Positions 43,601-53,921 of a stretch of DNA of 64,000 nt are shown here, piece by piece. The translations under genes and the position numbers were made by a program. Location: contig JBGSUA010000003.1 of NCBI GenBank assembly GCA_041753575.1, forward strand, positions 1 to 64,000, given 5' to 3'. Within the stretch, counting starts at the first letter, position 1. The number at the start of each line of letters is the position of its first letter. The notes beneath the pieces were generated by a model that had not been told where the DNA came from, made no database searches, and worked only from the letters and a program-made list of their open reading frames with translations. The DNA is from CG2-30-51-40 sp041753575 (lineage in GTDB: Bacteria; Desulfobacterota; DSM-4660; Desulfatiglandales; Desulfatiglandaceae).

Positions 43601-44779
43601 TTGGAACAGCATGAAAAAAAGATCATAAGGTTAACTACGTCATCCCATGCCCTCGTGCATTTACTCGAAGGGGTCATCCCTCCATTAATCCCTCTCCTTA
43701 TGCTTGAATTTTCAACCGACTACTTTCACATGGGAATTGTGGTCACAGTCCTTTCCTACGCCTTTGGGTTAGGTTCCCTTCCAGCGGGTTTTGTTGTGGA
43801 CCGCCTCGGCCCCAGGAGATTGATCACGGCCTACCTCTTCGGCACAGGAATCGCCTCGCTCCTTGTCATGGGCGCCGGTTCTTTGATGACCTACGGCATA
43901 TTAATGGGCGTGGTGGGCCTTTTTTGCAGCCCTTATCATCCGGCATCCAATGCACTTATCTCAGTTGCGATCAAGGAAAAGGGCAAGTTCTTCGGAATTC
44001 ACGGCATAGCAGGAAGCCTAGGGGTAGCCATCGTGCCTCTCGTATCTGCCTGGATCGGGACATACGCCGGCTGGCGAGGGCCGCATGTCCTTTATGGAAT
44101 CATCGGACTGGGCCTTGGTTTTTATTCTTTAACCGTGCGGCGGCAGAAAACGGCAAAAAAGACTGACGCTGATAAATCAGAAGATAAAGGCGCCGAGCAG
44201 CAGATCTCCATACTCAATCTGACATTCTTTTTCATATCGGCCATGGCCCTCGGCCTCACATACAAGGGGATCATGACCTTTCTTCCCGCCTACATGGGTG
44301 AAAACGTCACAATCGCAGGCATGAGCGTCAACAAGGTAACATTGGGTGGAACCGTTACTACGCTTGCACTCCTTTCCGGAGCGGCAGGCCAATACATCGC
44401 AGGAAGACTGGCTGACCGCGTTTCTGTGGAAAAGCTTTACCTTCTGTCCATAGCTGTGGGGACGGTGTGCGTATTCATAATGTCTGTGACCAAGAATGTC
44501 TTGCTGATCGCAGCCGCGGTGGTCTATGCCTTTTTCTATTTCTCTACTCAGCCCATCCAGAATTACCTCCTCTCAAGGTACTTCCCGCCTAACCGGCAGG
44601 GCATGGGCTACGGCATACATTTCTTCATCACCTTCGGAATAGGCTCTACTGCCGCAGCGGTTTCAGGTTACCTTGCGGATCGCTTCGGTCTAAGTTCCGT
44701 TTTCTACTTCATGGGCATGTGTTTTGTCCTTTCGTGCGCCGCTTCCTGGATACTCCTTATCCGCACAAGAGAAAAGTAG
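43601..44779 (+). CDS. MFS transporter
   Basis: A 392-residue major-facilitator protein with 12 hydrophobic segments. The loop 2-3 motif GFVVDRLGPRRL and the equivalent YIAGRLADRVSVEKL after helix 8 are present. The start is a TTG at 43601 with AGAGG upstream; the next in-frame Met is inside the first helix. It follows the MBL-fold gene by 83 bp. Substrate not determinable. Confidence 0.87.
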   Translation: MEQHEKKIIRLTTSSHALVHLLEGVIPPLIPLLMLEFSTDYFHMGIVVTVLSYAFGLGSLPAGFVVDRLGPRRLITAYLFGTGIASLLVMGAGSLMTYGILMGVVGLFCSPYHPASNALISVAIKEKGKFFGIHGIAGSLGVAIVPLVSAWIGTYAGWRGPHVLYGIIGLGLGFYSLTVRRQKTAKKTDADKSEDKGAEQQISILNLTFFFISAMALGLTYKGIMTFLPAYMGENVTIAGMSVNKVTLGGTVTTLALLSGAAGQYIAGRLADRVSVEKLYLLSIAVGTVCVFIMSVTKNVLLIAAAVVYAFFYFSTQPIQNYLLSRYFPPNRQGMGYGIHFFITFGIGSTAAAVSGYLADRFGLSSVFYFMGMCFVLSCAASWILLIRTREK

Positions 44780-44985
44780 GCCTTCAAATACCGTCCCGTA
44801 TGCCTTGAACAAGTATGATAGCGCGCCCGTCAGCGCACGATTTCAAGGCTTCTCGCGAAATATCGCGCCAGCAGATACTACGCTCCTGACTTTGACATTT
44901 TTCTTACGAAAGATGCGTATATTAAATGAGTTGGATTTTTGATGGGGCACTGCACAATTTTTGTTGATTAGCGGATGATGCCGGG

Positions 44986-46521
44986 TTATGTCATGTGTCT
45001 TGGAGCCTCGGAGCACTTAAGAAGTTCGCTTTTTTTGATTTTTCCTGAGGCGGTTTTTGGGAGTTCATCAGTGATTTCAAGATACTTGGGGATTTTATAT
45101 GACGCGATCCTTTCCCTCAGATATGAGACCATTTCGTCCCGGGACATGGAGGCACCTTTTCTCAATCGAATAAAGGCCTTCCCGGCCTTGCCCCATCTCT
45201 TGTCAGGAATGCCGACCACAGCCGCCTCGTAAACCTGTGGATGCTGAAGGAGGACCTTTTCTATCTCCGCTGGGTAAACATTTTCCCCGCCGCTAATGAA
45301 CATGTCTCCTATCCGATCCACCACATAGGCGTACCCGTCTTCATCAACGGTTGCAAGGTCACCCGTATGAAGCCATCCGTCCTTCATTGTCTGCCTGGTC
45401 TCGACGGGGAGCTTCCAATAGGATCTCATCTGGATTGGGCCTCCTACCAGGATCTCCCCAGTCTGCCCTGGTAGAACGGGGGCACCTGTCGGGTCCACTA
45501 TCCTGACTTCGCCATGAAAAACCGGAATACCCACAGAACCTGCCTTTTCTTCAGCCTTTTCCTGGGGAACCCACAAGGCGATGGATGTCTCAGTCTGTCC
45601 GAAGATCTGGCGGGCCGGCAAACCCCTGGCCCTTGCCTCGCGGATGAGATCCGCAGATGCAGGCTCTCCACCCACAAGCATGGAGCGCAGGCTTGCAAGA
45701 TCAAAGTCCTCAGGGCGGGTCTCCTGGAGGATTGTATTCAACATGGTGGGCACGAGCATGGTCTGGGTCACCCTGTGCATTTGGACCAGGGAAAGGAACT
45801 CCAGGGGATCAAAACGATCCCTCAGTATGACCGTGCCTCCAGCATAGAGGGTTGGGACAGCCATGATGTTAAGCCCGCCGGAATGGAAAAGAGGCAGGAC
45901 GGTCAGCATTATATCGCGGGAGTGCAGATCAAAGTAAATCACCGCATTCAAGGTGTTAAAAAAGGTCTTTCTGTATGGAAGAAGCGCGCCCTTGGGAGTC
46001 CCTGTTGTACCAGAGGTGTACATGATAACCTGAGGACTCTCCCACCCTATGGATGGATCTGTTACAGGTTCCTTTTCGTCCCCGGTAAGGATGAAATCTT
46101 CATAGTCCTGGAATCCGCTGCTCCCGCCGCCTCCCCAGCTTACGCACGGGGGAGATCCCCCCTTCAAAAAGGCCTCGCTGCTCCTGACAAGAGGCGCCTG
46201 ATCGGAACCCAGAAATAAAATAGCCGGTCCGCTGTCCGAAATCTGGTGGGCCAATTCCGGAGCAGCCAGGCGGAAGTTGATGGGAACAAAAATCCATCCT
46301 CCCTTTGCGCAGGCGAAGTATAATTCCAGAAACTGGGGACAGTTTCTGCTCAGAACACCTAGCCTGTCTCCCACGGCAAGGCCGGTTTTTGCAATGGCCT
46401 GACACAGCCGATTGACCCGTTTGTCGAGGTCCTCATAAGTGGAAACCCTGTCGTAGAAAAGGATCGCCTCCCTATGTGGAGAAATGGTGCTTCTCTTACT
46501 TAACCAGTTACCGGCATTCAT
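44986..46521 (-). CDS. AMP-forming acyl-CoA ligase
   Basis: A 511-residue class I adenylate-forming enzyme. Motifs: YTSGTTGTPKGALLPYRK (~residue 172), FGQTETS (~311), HTGDLATVDEDGYAYVVDR, MFISGGENVYPAEIEKVL and the catalytic Lys in LPKTASGKIKKSEL. It likely activates the acid imported by the TAXI-TRAP transporter encoded just upstream (59-bp gap). It is the last gene of the catabolic cluster on the minus strand. Confidence 0.92.
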   Translation of the reverse strand: MNAGNWLSKRSTISPHREAILFYDRVSTYEDLDKRVNRLCQAIAKTGLAVGDRLGVLSRNCPQFLELYFACAKGGWIFVPINFRLAAPELAHQISDSGPAILFLGSDQAPLVRSSEAFLKGGSPPCVSWGGGGSSGFQDYEDFILTGDEKEPVTDPSIGWESPQVIMYTSGTTGTPKGALLPYRKTFFNTLNAVIYFDLHSRDIMLTVLPLFHSGGLNIMAVPTLYAGGTVILRDRFDPLEFLSLVQMHRVTQTMLVPTMLNTILQETRPEDFDLASLRSMLVGGEPASADLIREARARGLPARQIFGQTETSIALWVPQEKAEEKAGSVGIPVFHGEVRIVDPTGAPVLPGQTGEILVGGPIQMRSYWKLPVETRQTMKDGWLHTGDLATVDEDGYAYVVDRIGDMFISGGENVYPAEIEKVLLQHPQVYEAAVVGIPDKRWGKAGKAFIRLRKGASMSRDEMVSYLRERIASYKIPKYLEITDELPKTASGKIKKSELLKCSEAPRHMT

Positions 46522-46580
46522 GATACAGCTCTTAATTAGCTTTACGAACCGTTAACTCCACGGCTCTTTCTTCTTGCTCA

Positions 46581-48485
46581 TTAAACTGTTTTGAGATTGC
46601 CGGAATGTCCGAATCGCTTTTTCATTAAACTCCCCAATATCAGGATAGCCAGACCAACTGCCTCGGTTAATCTTTTCGGATACATCAGAAGGAAGCCTGA
46701 GGCAAAAAATAGGATACGATATACCGGCGACAATACCCCTACTATGTAAAGGTATCCCTCAATCGCTCCTGCAAGCACAACTGCCCCCAGGATTGCGGTA
46801 ATGACGGTCAGAATAATTTCTTCAATCGGTCCGATCAGGATCATGGTCGGATCAAGGACAAACATGAAAGGTACGATGTATTTTGCGGAGCCAAGCCTCA
46901 TGGACAGAAAGCCCGTTCGTATTGGATCTGACCCTGCAATAGCTGCGGCGGTTATCGAAGCCAGCGCAACCGGCGGAGTGATATAGGAGAGGCATCCCCA
47001 GTAAAGAACGAAAAGATGGGCTGCCATTCCGTTCACACCTATTTCAACAAGGGCCGGCACTAACACTATGGCGAGAAACACATAGCAGGCAGTAACCGTC
47101 ATTCCTATCCCCAGGATAAAACTCGTAATGGCCCCAAGGACCAAAAGAAGAAACAAGTTGCCGTGGGCAAATAAAACCAGTTCTCTGGAGAAGGAATTTG
47201 CCACCCCTGTGCCTGATAGTGAACCGATTATAAGACCGATCCCCGCAAGTATAGCGGTAATCTGGGCCAGCAGCTTGCCCGATTCAACCAGGAAGTCTGC
47301 GAATTTCCTCCAAGTGTACCGTGTCGCCTTTCTCAGCATGGCGCATGCGAATAGAAAAATCATAACATAAAAAGGCGCCCAGGCCTCAACCCGCATATAA
47401 ACCATAATGAAAGTGAGGAGAATAAGGGACCCTATGAAAAACCAACCCTCCTTGAAAACAGTCATGGTTCGTGGGAGTTCGTTCTTTGGAATCCCGCCAA
47501 GGCCTAGGAAGGCAGCGTGGGAGTCAACTTGAACAAGCAGGGTTAGATAATAAAGAGATGCAGGGAAAAAGGCCGCAAGCATTACATGGGTGTAAGGAAC
47601 ATTTAAAAAAGAGGCTATCAGAAAGCCTGCTGCGCCCATAACCGGCGGCATAATAGTGCCGCCGGTGGACGCGCATGCCTCCACCGCTGCAGCCCATGTG
47701 GCAGTGTATCCTGTCTTCTTCATGGCAGGTATCGTCATGGTGCCGGTAGTGACAACATTGGATATTGCGCTTCCGCTCAGGCTCGCCATAAATGCGCTGG
47801 AAAGGACGGCAACCTTTGCTGCGCCTCCCCTATGGTGCCCAAGAAGAGAGAGGGCAAAATCCATAAAAAACTTACCCCCTCCCGAGGAGACCAGGGCTAC
47901 TCCGAATATTATGAAACCTATAAGGAGATCTCCCACGACATGTGTTGGAATGCCTATTATGCTTTCTACACCCATTGAATGGAAACGCGCTGTCTCGACA
48001 AGCGTGAAAGACTTACCCCACAGGAAGCCTGGCATATAGTCCGCAACCAGTGGATAAGCGGAAAAAACTAGACATATGATCGCGAGTATCAGTCCACCGG
48101 CTCTCCTTATTCCCTCAACCGCCAGAAGCCACAGCACGGCACTCGCAAGCGTAGGGAGAGGCGGCGCGACATATTCCCATCCCTTGGTGAGAATATTGTA
48201 CGCGTTACAGGCAAGATAGATGGTTGTGAGGATAGTCAGAGCAAAGAGGACCCAGTCGTACCAGGGAATTCGTCCCTCGGCTTTCTTTGATCCGGGATAA
48301 ATCAGGAATGCAAGGGACAGGTAGAATGTCAGAATGTAATAGTAGTAAGCATTGCCTATGGGCAGGAACCCTGCAATACTAAGATGGAAGATCTGATTGA
48401 TACAGAGCAGAAGAGCTCCCGCAGACATAAGGGCAGTCAACCAGTAGGCAAAGCCCCTTAACCTCACTTGATTATCATTTCCCAT
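46581..48485 (-). CDS. TRAP transporter fused permease (TAXI type)
   Basis: A 634-residue membrane protein combining the small (DctQ-like, first ~4 helices) and large (DctM-like) permeases, as usual for TAXI systems. Features: GIPTHVVGDLLIGFIIFG, FMASLSGSAISNVVTTGT, ACASTGGTIMPPVMGAAGFL and WGCLSYITPPVALAS. It works with the TAXI binding protein encoded 128 bp upstream. Confidence 0.93.
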   Translation of the reverse strand: MGNDNQVRLRGFAYWLTALMSAGALLLCINQIFHLSIAGFLPIGNAYYYYILTFYLSLAFLIYPGSKKAEGRIPWYDWVLFALTILTTIYLACNAYNILTKGWEYVAPPLPTLASAVLWLLAVEGIRRAGGLILAIICLVFSAYPLVADYMPGFLWGKSFTLVETARFHSMGVESIIGIPTHVVGDLLIGFIIFGVALVSSGGGKFFMDFALSLLGHHRGGAAKVAVLSSAFMASLSGSAISNVVTTGTMTIPAMKKTGYTATWAAAVEACASTGGTIMPPVMGAAGFLIASFLNVPYTHVMLAAFFPASLYYLTLLVQVDSHAAFLGLGGIPKNELPRTMTVFKEGWFFIGSLILLTFIMVYMRVEAWAPFYVMIFLFACAMLRKATRYTWRKFADFLVESGKLLAQITAILAGIGLIIGSLSGTGVANSFSRELVLFAHGNLFLLLVLGAITSFILGIGMTVTACYVFLAIVLVPALVEIGVNGMAAHLFVLYWGCLSYITPPVALASITAAAIAGSDPIRTGFLSMRLGSAKYIVPFMFVLDPTMILIGPIEEIILTVITAILGAVVLAGAIEGYLYIVGVLSPVYRILFFASGFLLMYPKRLTEAVGLAILILGSLMKKRFGHSGNLKTV

Positions 48486-48613
48486 TTGGCCTGATTCCTC
48501 CTCACCTTTATTTGCCGAAGGAGTTACACTATATTTCAGGAGCGATCTACGTTCTCACAATCCACACCAGAGAAACAGATAAACTCGCTCCTGCACAGAA
48601 ATCAATTCATCAA

Positions 48614-49774
48614 CTACTCACCTACTGCACTTTTCCTTATGCTGAGCCAGAAATCCGGAAACTTGTCAACAGGCACCTTTTTCTCCTCTGCCTCTTTCAG
48701 GGCCTTGCCCCAGGCGGCCTTGAGTTTCTTGAAGTGCTCAATTCTTTCGTTGTTCCACTTTTCATGTTCCGCCTTCCAGACACCCTTTTCTTTCAGGTAG
48801 CGGATCGCCCCTTCATGGAAAGGAGCGTCCGCCGGAGGAACGCCGGAATCCTTTATGTTCCACAAGGGCATTACTGCATGGGTTTTTTCATAGACGGGAA
48901 GGGATTCATCCATGGCCTTTATCAAGGAGTAGACCAGATCAGCATCAGTATCTGCATAGACAGTGATCATAGGATACCGATATGCTGGTAGATATACTGG
49001 TTTATCCGCAGAGATCCCGGCTCCCACCGTCTCCAGAAACGGACTCAGGAAAGGAGCAATCTTGACCATCCTGGCCCATCCCGCTTTGTCCTCCGGCGGA
49101 AAAGGCGGCCAGTAAAGACCCCTTGGCGAGGTTTCAAGCTCATACATTGTTGAAGCGGTGGCAGAAACAACCGAGATATCCGTCTTGCCCTCTATTAGGG
49201 CCTTGAGGCATGAACCGTATGAGGGAAAATCCACCCTCTGCACATCATTCCAGGTCAACCCCGCAAAAGCGAGGAAGGCCTCACCCTTGATATTCAGGGT
49301 GGGCGCTCCTGGAATAAAGGAAACCCTTTTCCCTTTTACATCCGCGGGCGTCTTGATACCGGAGTCCTTGGTGGTTGCCATCGCTATTGTTGTCGGATGA
49401 GCCAATATGACCCTGAGGTCCTGGGGTCCCCAGTCTTTGACAGAGAAATCATAGATGCCTTCAAAGGCAAAATAAACCTCATTTGCAAGAAATCCGCAAT
49501 CAACCTTCTTGCCTGTCAGGGGCATGAGTCGCCCAATGGAGGTCCCGGAGGGAACAAGCCTTATCTTCATCCCATAATTCTTTGAAAAGGCATCCGCTAT
49601 TGCAGATGCCTGAACATAACCGGAGGACCCCACATCATAGCAGCTCCACAACATGGTATTCGGCAGCGAAGTAGATCCAGTCGCACCGGCCGATGAGACA
49701 AAACAAAAAAAGAAAAGTGAACCCAAAAGGATAAAACTGATACTACTCTTTTTGAAACGTAATCCTGACATCAT
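48614..49774 (-). CDS. TAXI-family TRAP substrate-binding protein
   Basis: A 386-residue periplasmic protein with a signal peptide (residues ~10-32, ending AGATGS). TAXI features: YDVGSSGYVQASAIADAF, LVPSGTSIGRLMPL, VKGKRVSFIPGAPTLNI. The ATG at 49774 has AGGAGG six bases upstream; a longer frame from 49795 starts ahead of that site. It should bind the organic acid metabolised by the cluster. Confidence 0.92.
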   Translation of the reverse strand: MMSGLRFKKSSISFILLGSLFFFCFVSSAGATGSTSLPNTMLWSCYDVGSSGYVQASAIADAFSKNYGMKIRLVPSGTSIGRLMPLTGKKVDCGFLANEVYFAFEGIYDFSVKDWGPQDLRVILAHPTTIAMATTKDSGIKTPADVKGKRVSFIPGAPTLNIKGEAFLAFAGLTWNDVQRVDFPSYGSCLKALIEGKTDISVVSATASTMYELETSPRGLYWPPFPPEDKAGWARMVKIAPFLSPFLETVGAGISADKPVYLPAYRYPMITVYADTDADLVYSLIKAMDESLPVYEKTHAVMPLWNIKDSGVPPADAPFHEGAIRYLKEKGVWKAEHEKWNNERIEHFKKLKAAWGKALKEAEEKKVPVDKFPDFWLSIRKSAVGE

Positions 49775-49923
49775 CTGTAGCCTCCTTATTGTCATTGATA
49801 AATGAGGTTTCCCGCATCAACTATCCCTGGCCTTTTGTACAAACCTCCTACCTGTTCATCACCCCCTTCCGCATGTCAGATGACACGAATTCCCATCCAC
49901 GCTATTCATCTCAGAAGCTGCTT

Positions 49924-50307
49924 CTATCCGGCTGCGATTCGCCTTTGCCAATCCAGCACAGCCTGGTGCAGCGCCATTGAAACCATTCGGGCGCAAGGCC
50001 ATTTGTCCTCAGGCAGCCCGGCGTTTTCTCGGGCAAGCTTTTCTCCATCCAGCAAGAGAGCCTCCTGGGGCGTGAATCCCTCGAGCAACTCAGCAATCAA
50101 GGATCCCATCGCGATAGCCGCCCAGCATCCATGTGTGGTGAAAGACGCCTTCCTGATGCGGCCTCCTGCGACTTTGAGATACATCACGAATTGATCACCG
50201 CAAACTGGACCGACAACCTCCCCAACTCCGTCCGGTGAGGTCATGACTCCCATATTGCGAGGTGAAAGCATATGCTGCTTTATTGTTTGAGAAAGCATAT
50301 GGCGCAT
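49924..50307 (-). CDS. IscU/NifU-N-like iron-sulfur scaffold
   Basis: A 127-residue protein with the three cluster-ligand cysteines of IscU in matching positions: VGPVCGDQF, THGCWAAIAMGSLIAELLEG and KWPCARM. The HGC and CGD contexts support an assembly or transfer scaffold. No iscS, iscA or chaperone genes are nearby, so it is not part of a general Isc operon. It lies 20 bp after the first lipoate-ligase-like gene, suggesting a dedicated role with it. Confidence 0.85.
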   Translation of the reverse strand: MRHMLSQTIKQHMLSPRNMGVMTSPDGVGEVVGPVCGDQFVMYLKVAGGRIRKASFTTHGCWAAIAMGSLIAELLEGFTPQEALLLDGEKLARENAGLPEDKWPCARMVSMALHQAVLDWQRRIAAG

Positions 50308-50327
50308 TCACCAATATCTCTACAAAC

Positions 50328-51422
50328 CTAAATAAGCTTCAACGCCTTATCTAAAAGTATCTCAAAATCCTTTAACTCAGTGCCGGGAATCTCCACGCCA
50401 GAGGCATTGTACACCCGGCTCACCTGATCCACGAGGGCTTTTATATCAAGAGGCCCGCCCCGCATGGCATCCTCCATCTGAGTTAAGACCGTCATGGGAC
50501 TTGGATGAAAATCGGCCAGCAAAATCAAATCATCCACCCGCCCCTCCAATGCTAGAAGAACCACGCCCATAAGACCAGCCGGCGCCTTGTGAAAGGCTTC
50601 AACCTTCCGGGCGGATGGGTTGGCATTCTTAAAACGAGTGCGCTCGCTGTTGGCAAAAAACCACTCATCAGAGCTGAACTTATTCTGCAGTTCACTCAGA
50701 TACTGTGACTCCTTTAAGGTGAATTCGCCTTCCCTGATCTCGATCTTTGGCCCGAATACCCTGCTCATGGTTCTCTCGGCAAAGGCATACATTTCATGGC
50801 GCTGTACCGGACGCCCTGCCTCTTCTTCCAAACATGTGAAGCGGCTGCCGGCATCCTTGTGTACCTTGTCTTTGAATTTTTCAGGCCGTGCAATAAGCGC
50901 CCTGGACATGAGTTCCCGATCAACCGGCGTAACATTAATCAAACTGCGCAGGGTGAGCACGCCATTTTCCAGACGGGCCGAAGTAGCAACCAGCTTTCGT
51001 CCTTGCACTTCAATGTCGTTAACAGGGCGGTAACGGGATTCCAGAGAAAATTGTTCACCGATTACCTGTGCCATCCTCTCCAGATAAAAGGGAAATGCCT
51101 CACGAATGCTCTTGAAGGGCACCCACGGCTCACTCAAACGCAAATAGAGGCAAAACATATAAGAACCCTGGTTGGCGAAGATGGCGCCACCCGGATTTTG
51201 CCTCCTCCGGACCAGGATTCCTTTCTCAAGGCAGAAATTCAGATCCACTGATTTTTCAGGATCCTCCAGCACTCCTGTCGTGATGCTGTCCCTGCTGAAA
51301 TAATTAATCAGCAGGGTACTTGGAACACCCCCTTCTTCCATGGCTTTTTCCACTGCAGGGGATGCGCTGGTAGACAATTCTGCGTATGTATAATCCGTCT
51401 TAATAAGTCTTAAGTAGTCCAT
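50328..51422 (-). CDS. Lipoate-protein ligase A-like protein, paralogue 1
   Basis: A 364-residue biotin/lipoate ligase fold (BPL_LplA). It has RRRQNPGGAIFANQGSYMF, like the RRxSGGGAVxHDxGN substrate loop, then NDIEVQGRKLVATSARLENG with the Lys corresponding to the LplA catalytic Lys in GRKxxGSA, and LINVTPVDRELM. The C-terminal ~120 residues resemble the LplA accessory domain. GGAGA precedes the ATG. It sits between an acyl-CoA dehydrogenase and an IscU-like gene. No lipoyl-domain target is encoded in the window, so the true acceptor is unknown. Confidence 0.82.
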   Translation of the reverse strand: MDYLRLIKTDYTYAELSTSASPAVEKAMEEGGVPSTLLINYFSRDSITTGVLEDPEKSVDLNFCLEKGILVRRRQNPGGAIFANQGSYMFCLYLRLSEPWVPFKSIREAFPFYLERMAQVIGEQFSLESRYRPVNDIEVQGRKLVATSARLENGVLTLRSLINVTPVDRELMSRALIARPEKFKDKVHKDAGSRFTCLEEEAGRPVQRHEMYAFAERTMSRVFGPKIEIREGEFTLKESQYLSELQNKFSSDEWFFANSERTRFKNANPSARKVEAFHKAPAGLMGVVLLALEGRVDDLILLADFHPSPMTVLTQMEDAMRGGPLDIKALVDQVSRVYNASGVEIPGTELKDFEILLDKALKLI

Positions 51423-51441
51423 GCTTTTCTCCAGGAATTAT

Positions 51442-52614
51442 CTATTTGCTATCTGCTTTTTCTACAAATTCCCTATAGTGTTCTCTTTGCACTACCAGCC
51501 GCATTATCTCGTTGGTACCCACGGCAACCATGCCTCCTCTTATGTCGCGGAAATGCCTTTCCATATCGTGCTTAGTGGTATAGCCAATACCCCCCATGAC
51601 CTGGAGCGCCTCATTGGCGATCCAGTAGGCATTTTCAGCCGCAAAACCCTTGGCCATGGCAGCAATCTTGGTTACGTCCTGGCCCATATCCAGCATGCGG
51701 GCTGCCTTTGTGCGCATAAGACCGGCAGCCTCAAGACGTGTTGCCATCTCAGCAACCTTAAAGCTCACACCCTCAAATTTATATATGGGCCGGTGAAACG
51801 CCTCCCTCTCCATAGTATAGGCGGTGGCCATCTCAAGGCATGTGCGGGCTGTTCCCAAAAGGCCGCTTGCCACCAGGATTCTCTCACTGTTGAGCATATC
51901 CATCAGAATCGGAAAGCCCTGATTCTCCTCGCCGATGAGGTTTTCGGCAGGAATATCCACGTTATCGAAAATAAGCTCGGAGACGATGCGCAGGCCGCGC
52001 CATCCCAGGGTATCGAACTCCTCCATTGCCACTATATTGGGGGTGCCCTTTTCCAAAGCGAATACGCTCATGCCTTTTGTCGGATGGACATCCCGGTTGG
52101 TCATTGCAAAGACAATAAAGAGATCGGCAACGGCCCCGGAGGCCTGAAAGCGTTTTTCTCCCTTTATAATCCAGCGATTTTCCTTTCGATCCGCAACTGT
52201 TTTCATACGCGCGGCATCAGAACCGCCGGCAGGCTCAGTAATGCATTCGGCCGTGATTATATCCGCCTTGTAGATCCCTGGCAGCCATTTCTTTTTCTGC
52301 TCTTCGCTGCCGTAGTTTGAGATAATAAAGGCGCAATGGTGGGGGACGCTGCGAGCGCATGCCAGAGCGTAGGACTGTGCCGCGGTCTCTTCATTGGCAA
52401 TGGCCTCATGCATCATGTCCAGGCCACCACCACCGTACCTGGATGAAAAGCGTACTCCTATGAATCCGCGTTGCCCCATTTTCCTCAAAAGCTCAAAGGG
52501 GTATTTGTTTTCCCTGTCCATTGCAAGGACATGGGGGCGTGCTTCCAGCCGCATAAACTCCTTAACCTCGCTGGCGTAAGCCTGCTCCTTTTCAGAAAAG
52601 AAAATTGATTCCAT
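51442..52614 (-). CDS. Acyl-CoA dehydrogenase
   Basis: A 390-residue FAD enzyme: CITEPAGGSDAARMKT, GEKRFQASGAVADLFIVF and MGGIGYTTKHDMERHFRDIR. The YEGT Glu is Val (AVGTNEIM), but Glu in helix G (LNSERILVASG) fits the isovaleryl/long-chain type, so an active enzyme is likely. ATG 52614 has GGAGG six bases upstream; a TTG two codons earlier is unlikely. No ETF genes are in the window. Confidence 0.92.
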   Translation of the reverse strand: MESIFFSEKEQAYASEVKEFMRLEARPHVLAMDRENKYPFELLRKMGQRGFIGVRFSSRYGGGGLDMMHEAIANEETAAQSYALACARSVPHHCAFIISNYGSEEQKKKWLPGIYKADIITAECITEPAGGSDAARMKTVADRKENRWIIKGEKRFQASGAVADLFIVFAMTNRDVHPTKGMSVFALEKGTPNIVAMEEFDTLGWRGLRIVSELIFDNVDIPAENLIGEENQGFPILMDMLNSERILVASGLLGTARTCLEMATAYTMEREAFHRPIYKFEGVSFKVAEMATRLEAAGLMRTKAARMLDMGQDVTKIAAMAKGFAAENAYWIANEALQVMGGIGYTTKHDMERHFRDIRGGMVAVGTNEIMRLVVQREHYREFVEKADSK

Positions 52615-52680
52615 CCCCAACCTCCATTACAAATTTTGCTGCCGTTTGCTTAATTGGCCCCGCCTGCAAGGCACTTGAGA

Positions 52681-53883
52681 TTAAAAACCTCTCCCTTTTC
52701 GCTCGTCTACCACTGAAGGTCCATCCTCCAGCTTTACCAGGACTTGGATATCGTTGAAGGCCAGAAGAGTTTCTCGCTTCAGCCTCTTTGCCAGCTCATC
52801 AACAGCCGCTCCAGAAGCATCGCTTCCCTCAACCATCAACTGGAGATGATCCACCCCTCCCCTTGTACTAACAATCACACGATATTTATTGCTCAACCCG
52901 GAGCATGACCTGAGTATCCCGCTTACCTGTGAAGGCCAGAATTTGACACCCTTGACCTTGAGCATTTCGTCGGTCCTTCCGAAAATACTCCTGGGCAGTG
53001 TCAATTCTCTTCCGCATTCGCATCTTTTATTCTCCATGCGGGTCAAATCTCCAGTCCTGTATCTCAGAAGGGGTGCAGCTTCCTTGTGTAGGTGAGTCAA
53101 TACAAGTTCGCCACTTTCCCCACGAGGTACTCCCTCTCCTGTTACCGGATCAATGACCTCGGCATAGACAAAATCATCCATGATATGAAGGCCCGCACCG
53201 TATCTGCAACTCCGTGCAACAGGCATGCACAGGGCCATGCTGTAGGAGTCTATAATTGTAATATCTCCCCCCAGGGCCTCTCTCACCATCTCAGGGTAAC
53301 CCTCTACGGACGTGAAGGGCTCGCCTCCCACAAAAAGGATTTTGACGCTCGGGATTCCTTTTTGCGCAAGTTTCATGGCAAAAGTAGGATTGGAGATCAG
53401 GACAGATATCTGGTAGTCATTTATGAGCTGGACTGCCCTTTCTGATTCCCCGGGGCCCAAAGGAATTACTTTGGCCCCGTAGTATTCCAACTGTCCCTGA
53501 TAGAAAAGCCCTGCAACAAAGAGATGATATCCGAATGTTACCGCGCAGATATCCCCCTTTTTGACCCCGGCGGCCTCAAGGGATCGAGCGCAAACCTGGT
53601 GCATGTTTTCAAGGTCATGTTCAGTATGATAGACAGGATAGAGGTCCTGTCCGGACGGAGAAAAATTGATTCGAGTTACATCACCGCAATAAAAAGCTGA
53701 CTCAGAAGGCTTTTTTTTCAGCTCTGCCAGCAGTTCCGAAGTGGTTGTAAAGGGAATCTTCTCGAAATCCTCCAAGGTTTTTATCGCGGAAAGATCAACT
53801 CCGGCATTCTTCATCTTTTTACCGTAAAAAGAGTTCCGCCCGAGTCTTTCCAGTTGAGTTCCAAGTAACCCTGTCAATTCCAT
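52681..53883 (-). CDS. Phenylacetate-CoA ligase (PaaK)-family enzyme
   Basis: A 400-residue AMP-forming CoA ligase of the PaaK family: SPSGQDLYPVYHTEHDLE, HLFVAGLFYQGQLEYYG, FVGGEPFTS, RYRTGDLTRMENKRCECGR and LKVKGVKFWPSQV. The phosphate-binding loop is SPSGQDLYPV rather than the common SSGTTGKPT, so its activity or substrate may differ. GGAGG precedes the ATG. It lies between an acyl-CoA dehydrogenase and the second lipoate-ligase-like gene. Confidence 0.87.
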   Translation of the reverse strand: MELTGLLGTQLERLGRNSFYGKKMKNAGVDLSAIKTLEDFEKIPFTTTSELLAELKKKPSESAFYCGDVTRINFSPSGQDLYPVYHTEHDLENMHQVCARSLEAAGVKKGDICAVTFGYHLFVAGLFYQGQLEYYGAKVIPLGPGESERAVQLINDYQISVLISNPTFAMKLAQKGIPSVKILFVGGEPFTSVEGYPEMVREALGGDITIIDSYSMALCMPVARSCRYGAGLHIMDDFVYAEVIDPVTGEGVPRGESGELVLTHLHKEAAPLLRYRTGDLTRMENKRCECGRELTLPRSIFGRTDEMLKVKGVKFWPSQVSGILRSCSGLSNKYRVIVSTRGGVDHLQLMVEGSDASGAAVDELAKRLKRETLLAFNDIQVLVKLEDGPSVVDERKGRGF

Positions 53884-53921
53884 TTCTAATCCTCCAGGAG
53901 GCTTCTCAAATCACATAGGAA

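Noticed and set aside
51442..52614. Catalytically dead acyl-CoA dehydrogenase, because the YEGT Glu is missing
   Set aside because: A Glu at the alternative helix G position used by isovaleryl- and long-chain enzymes is present, so activity is expected.
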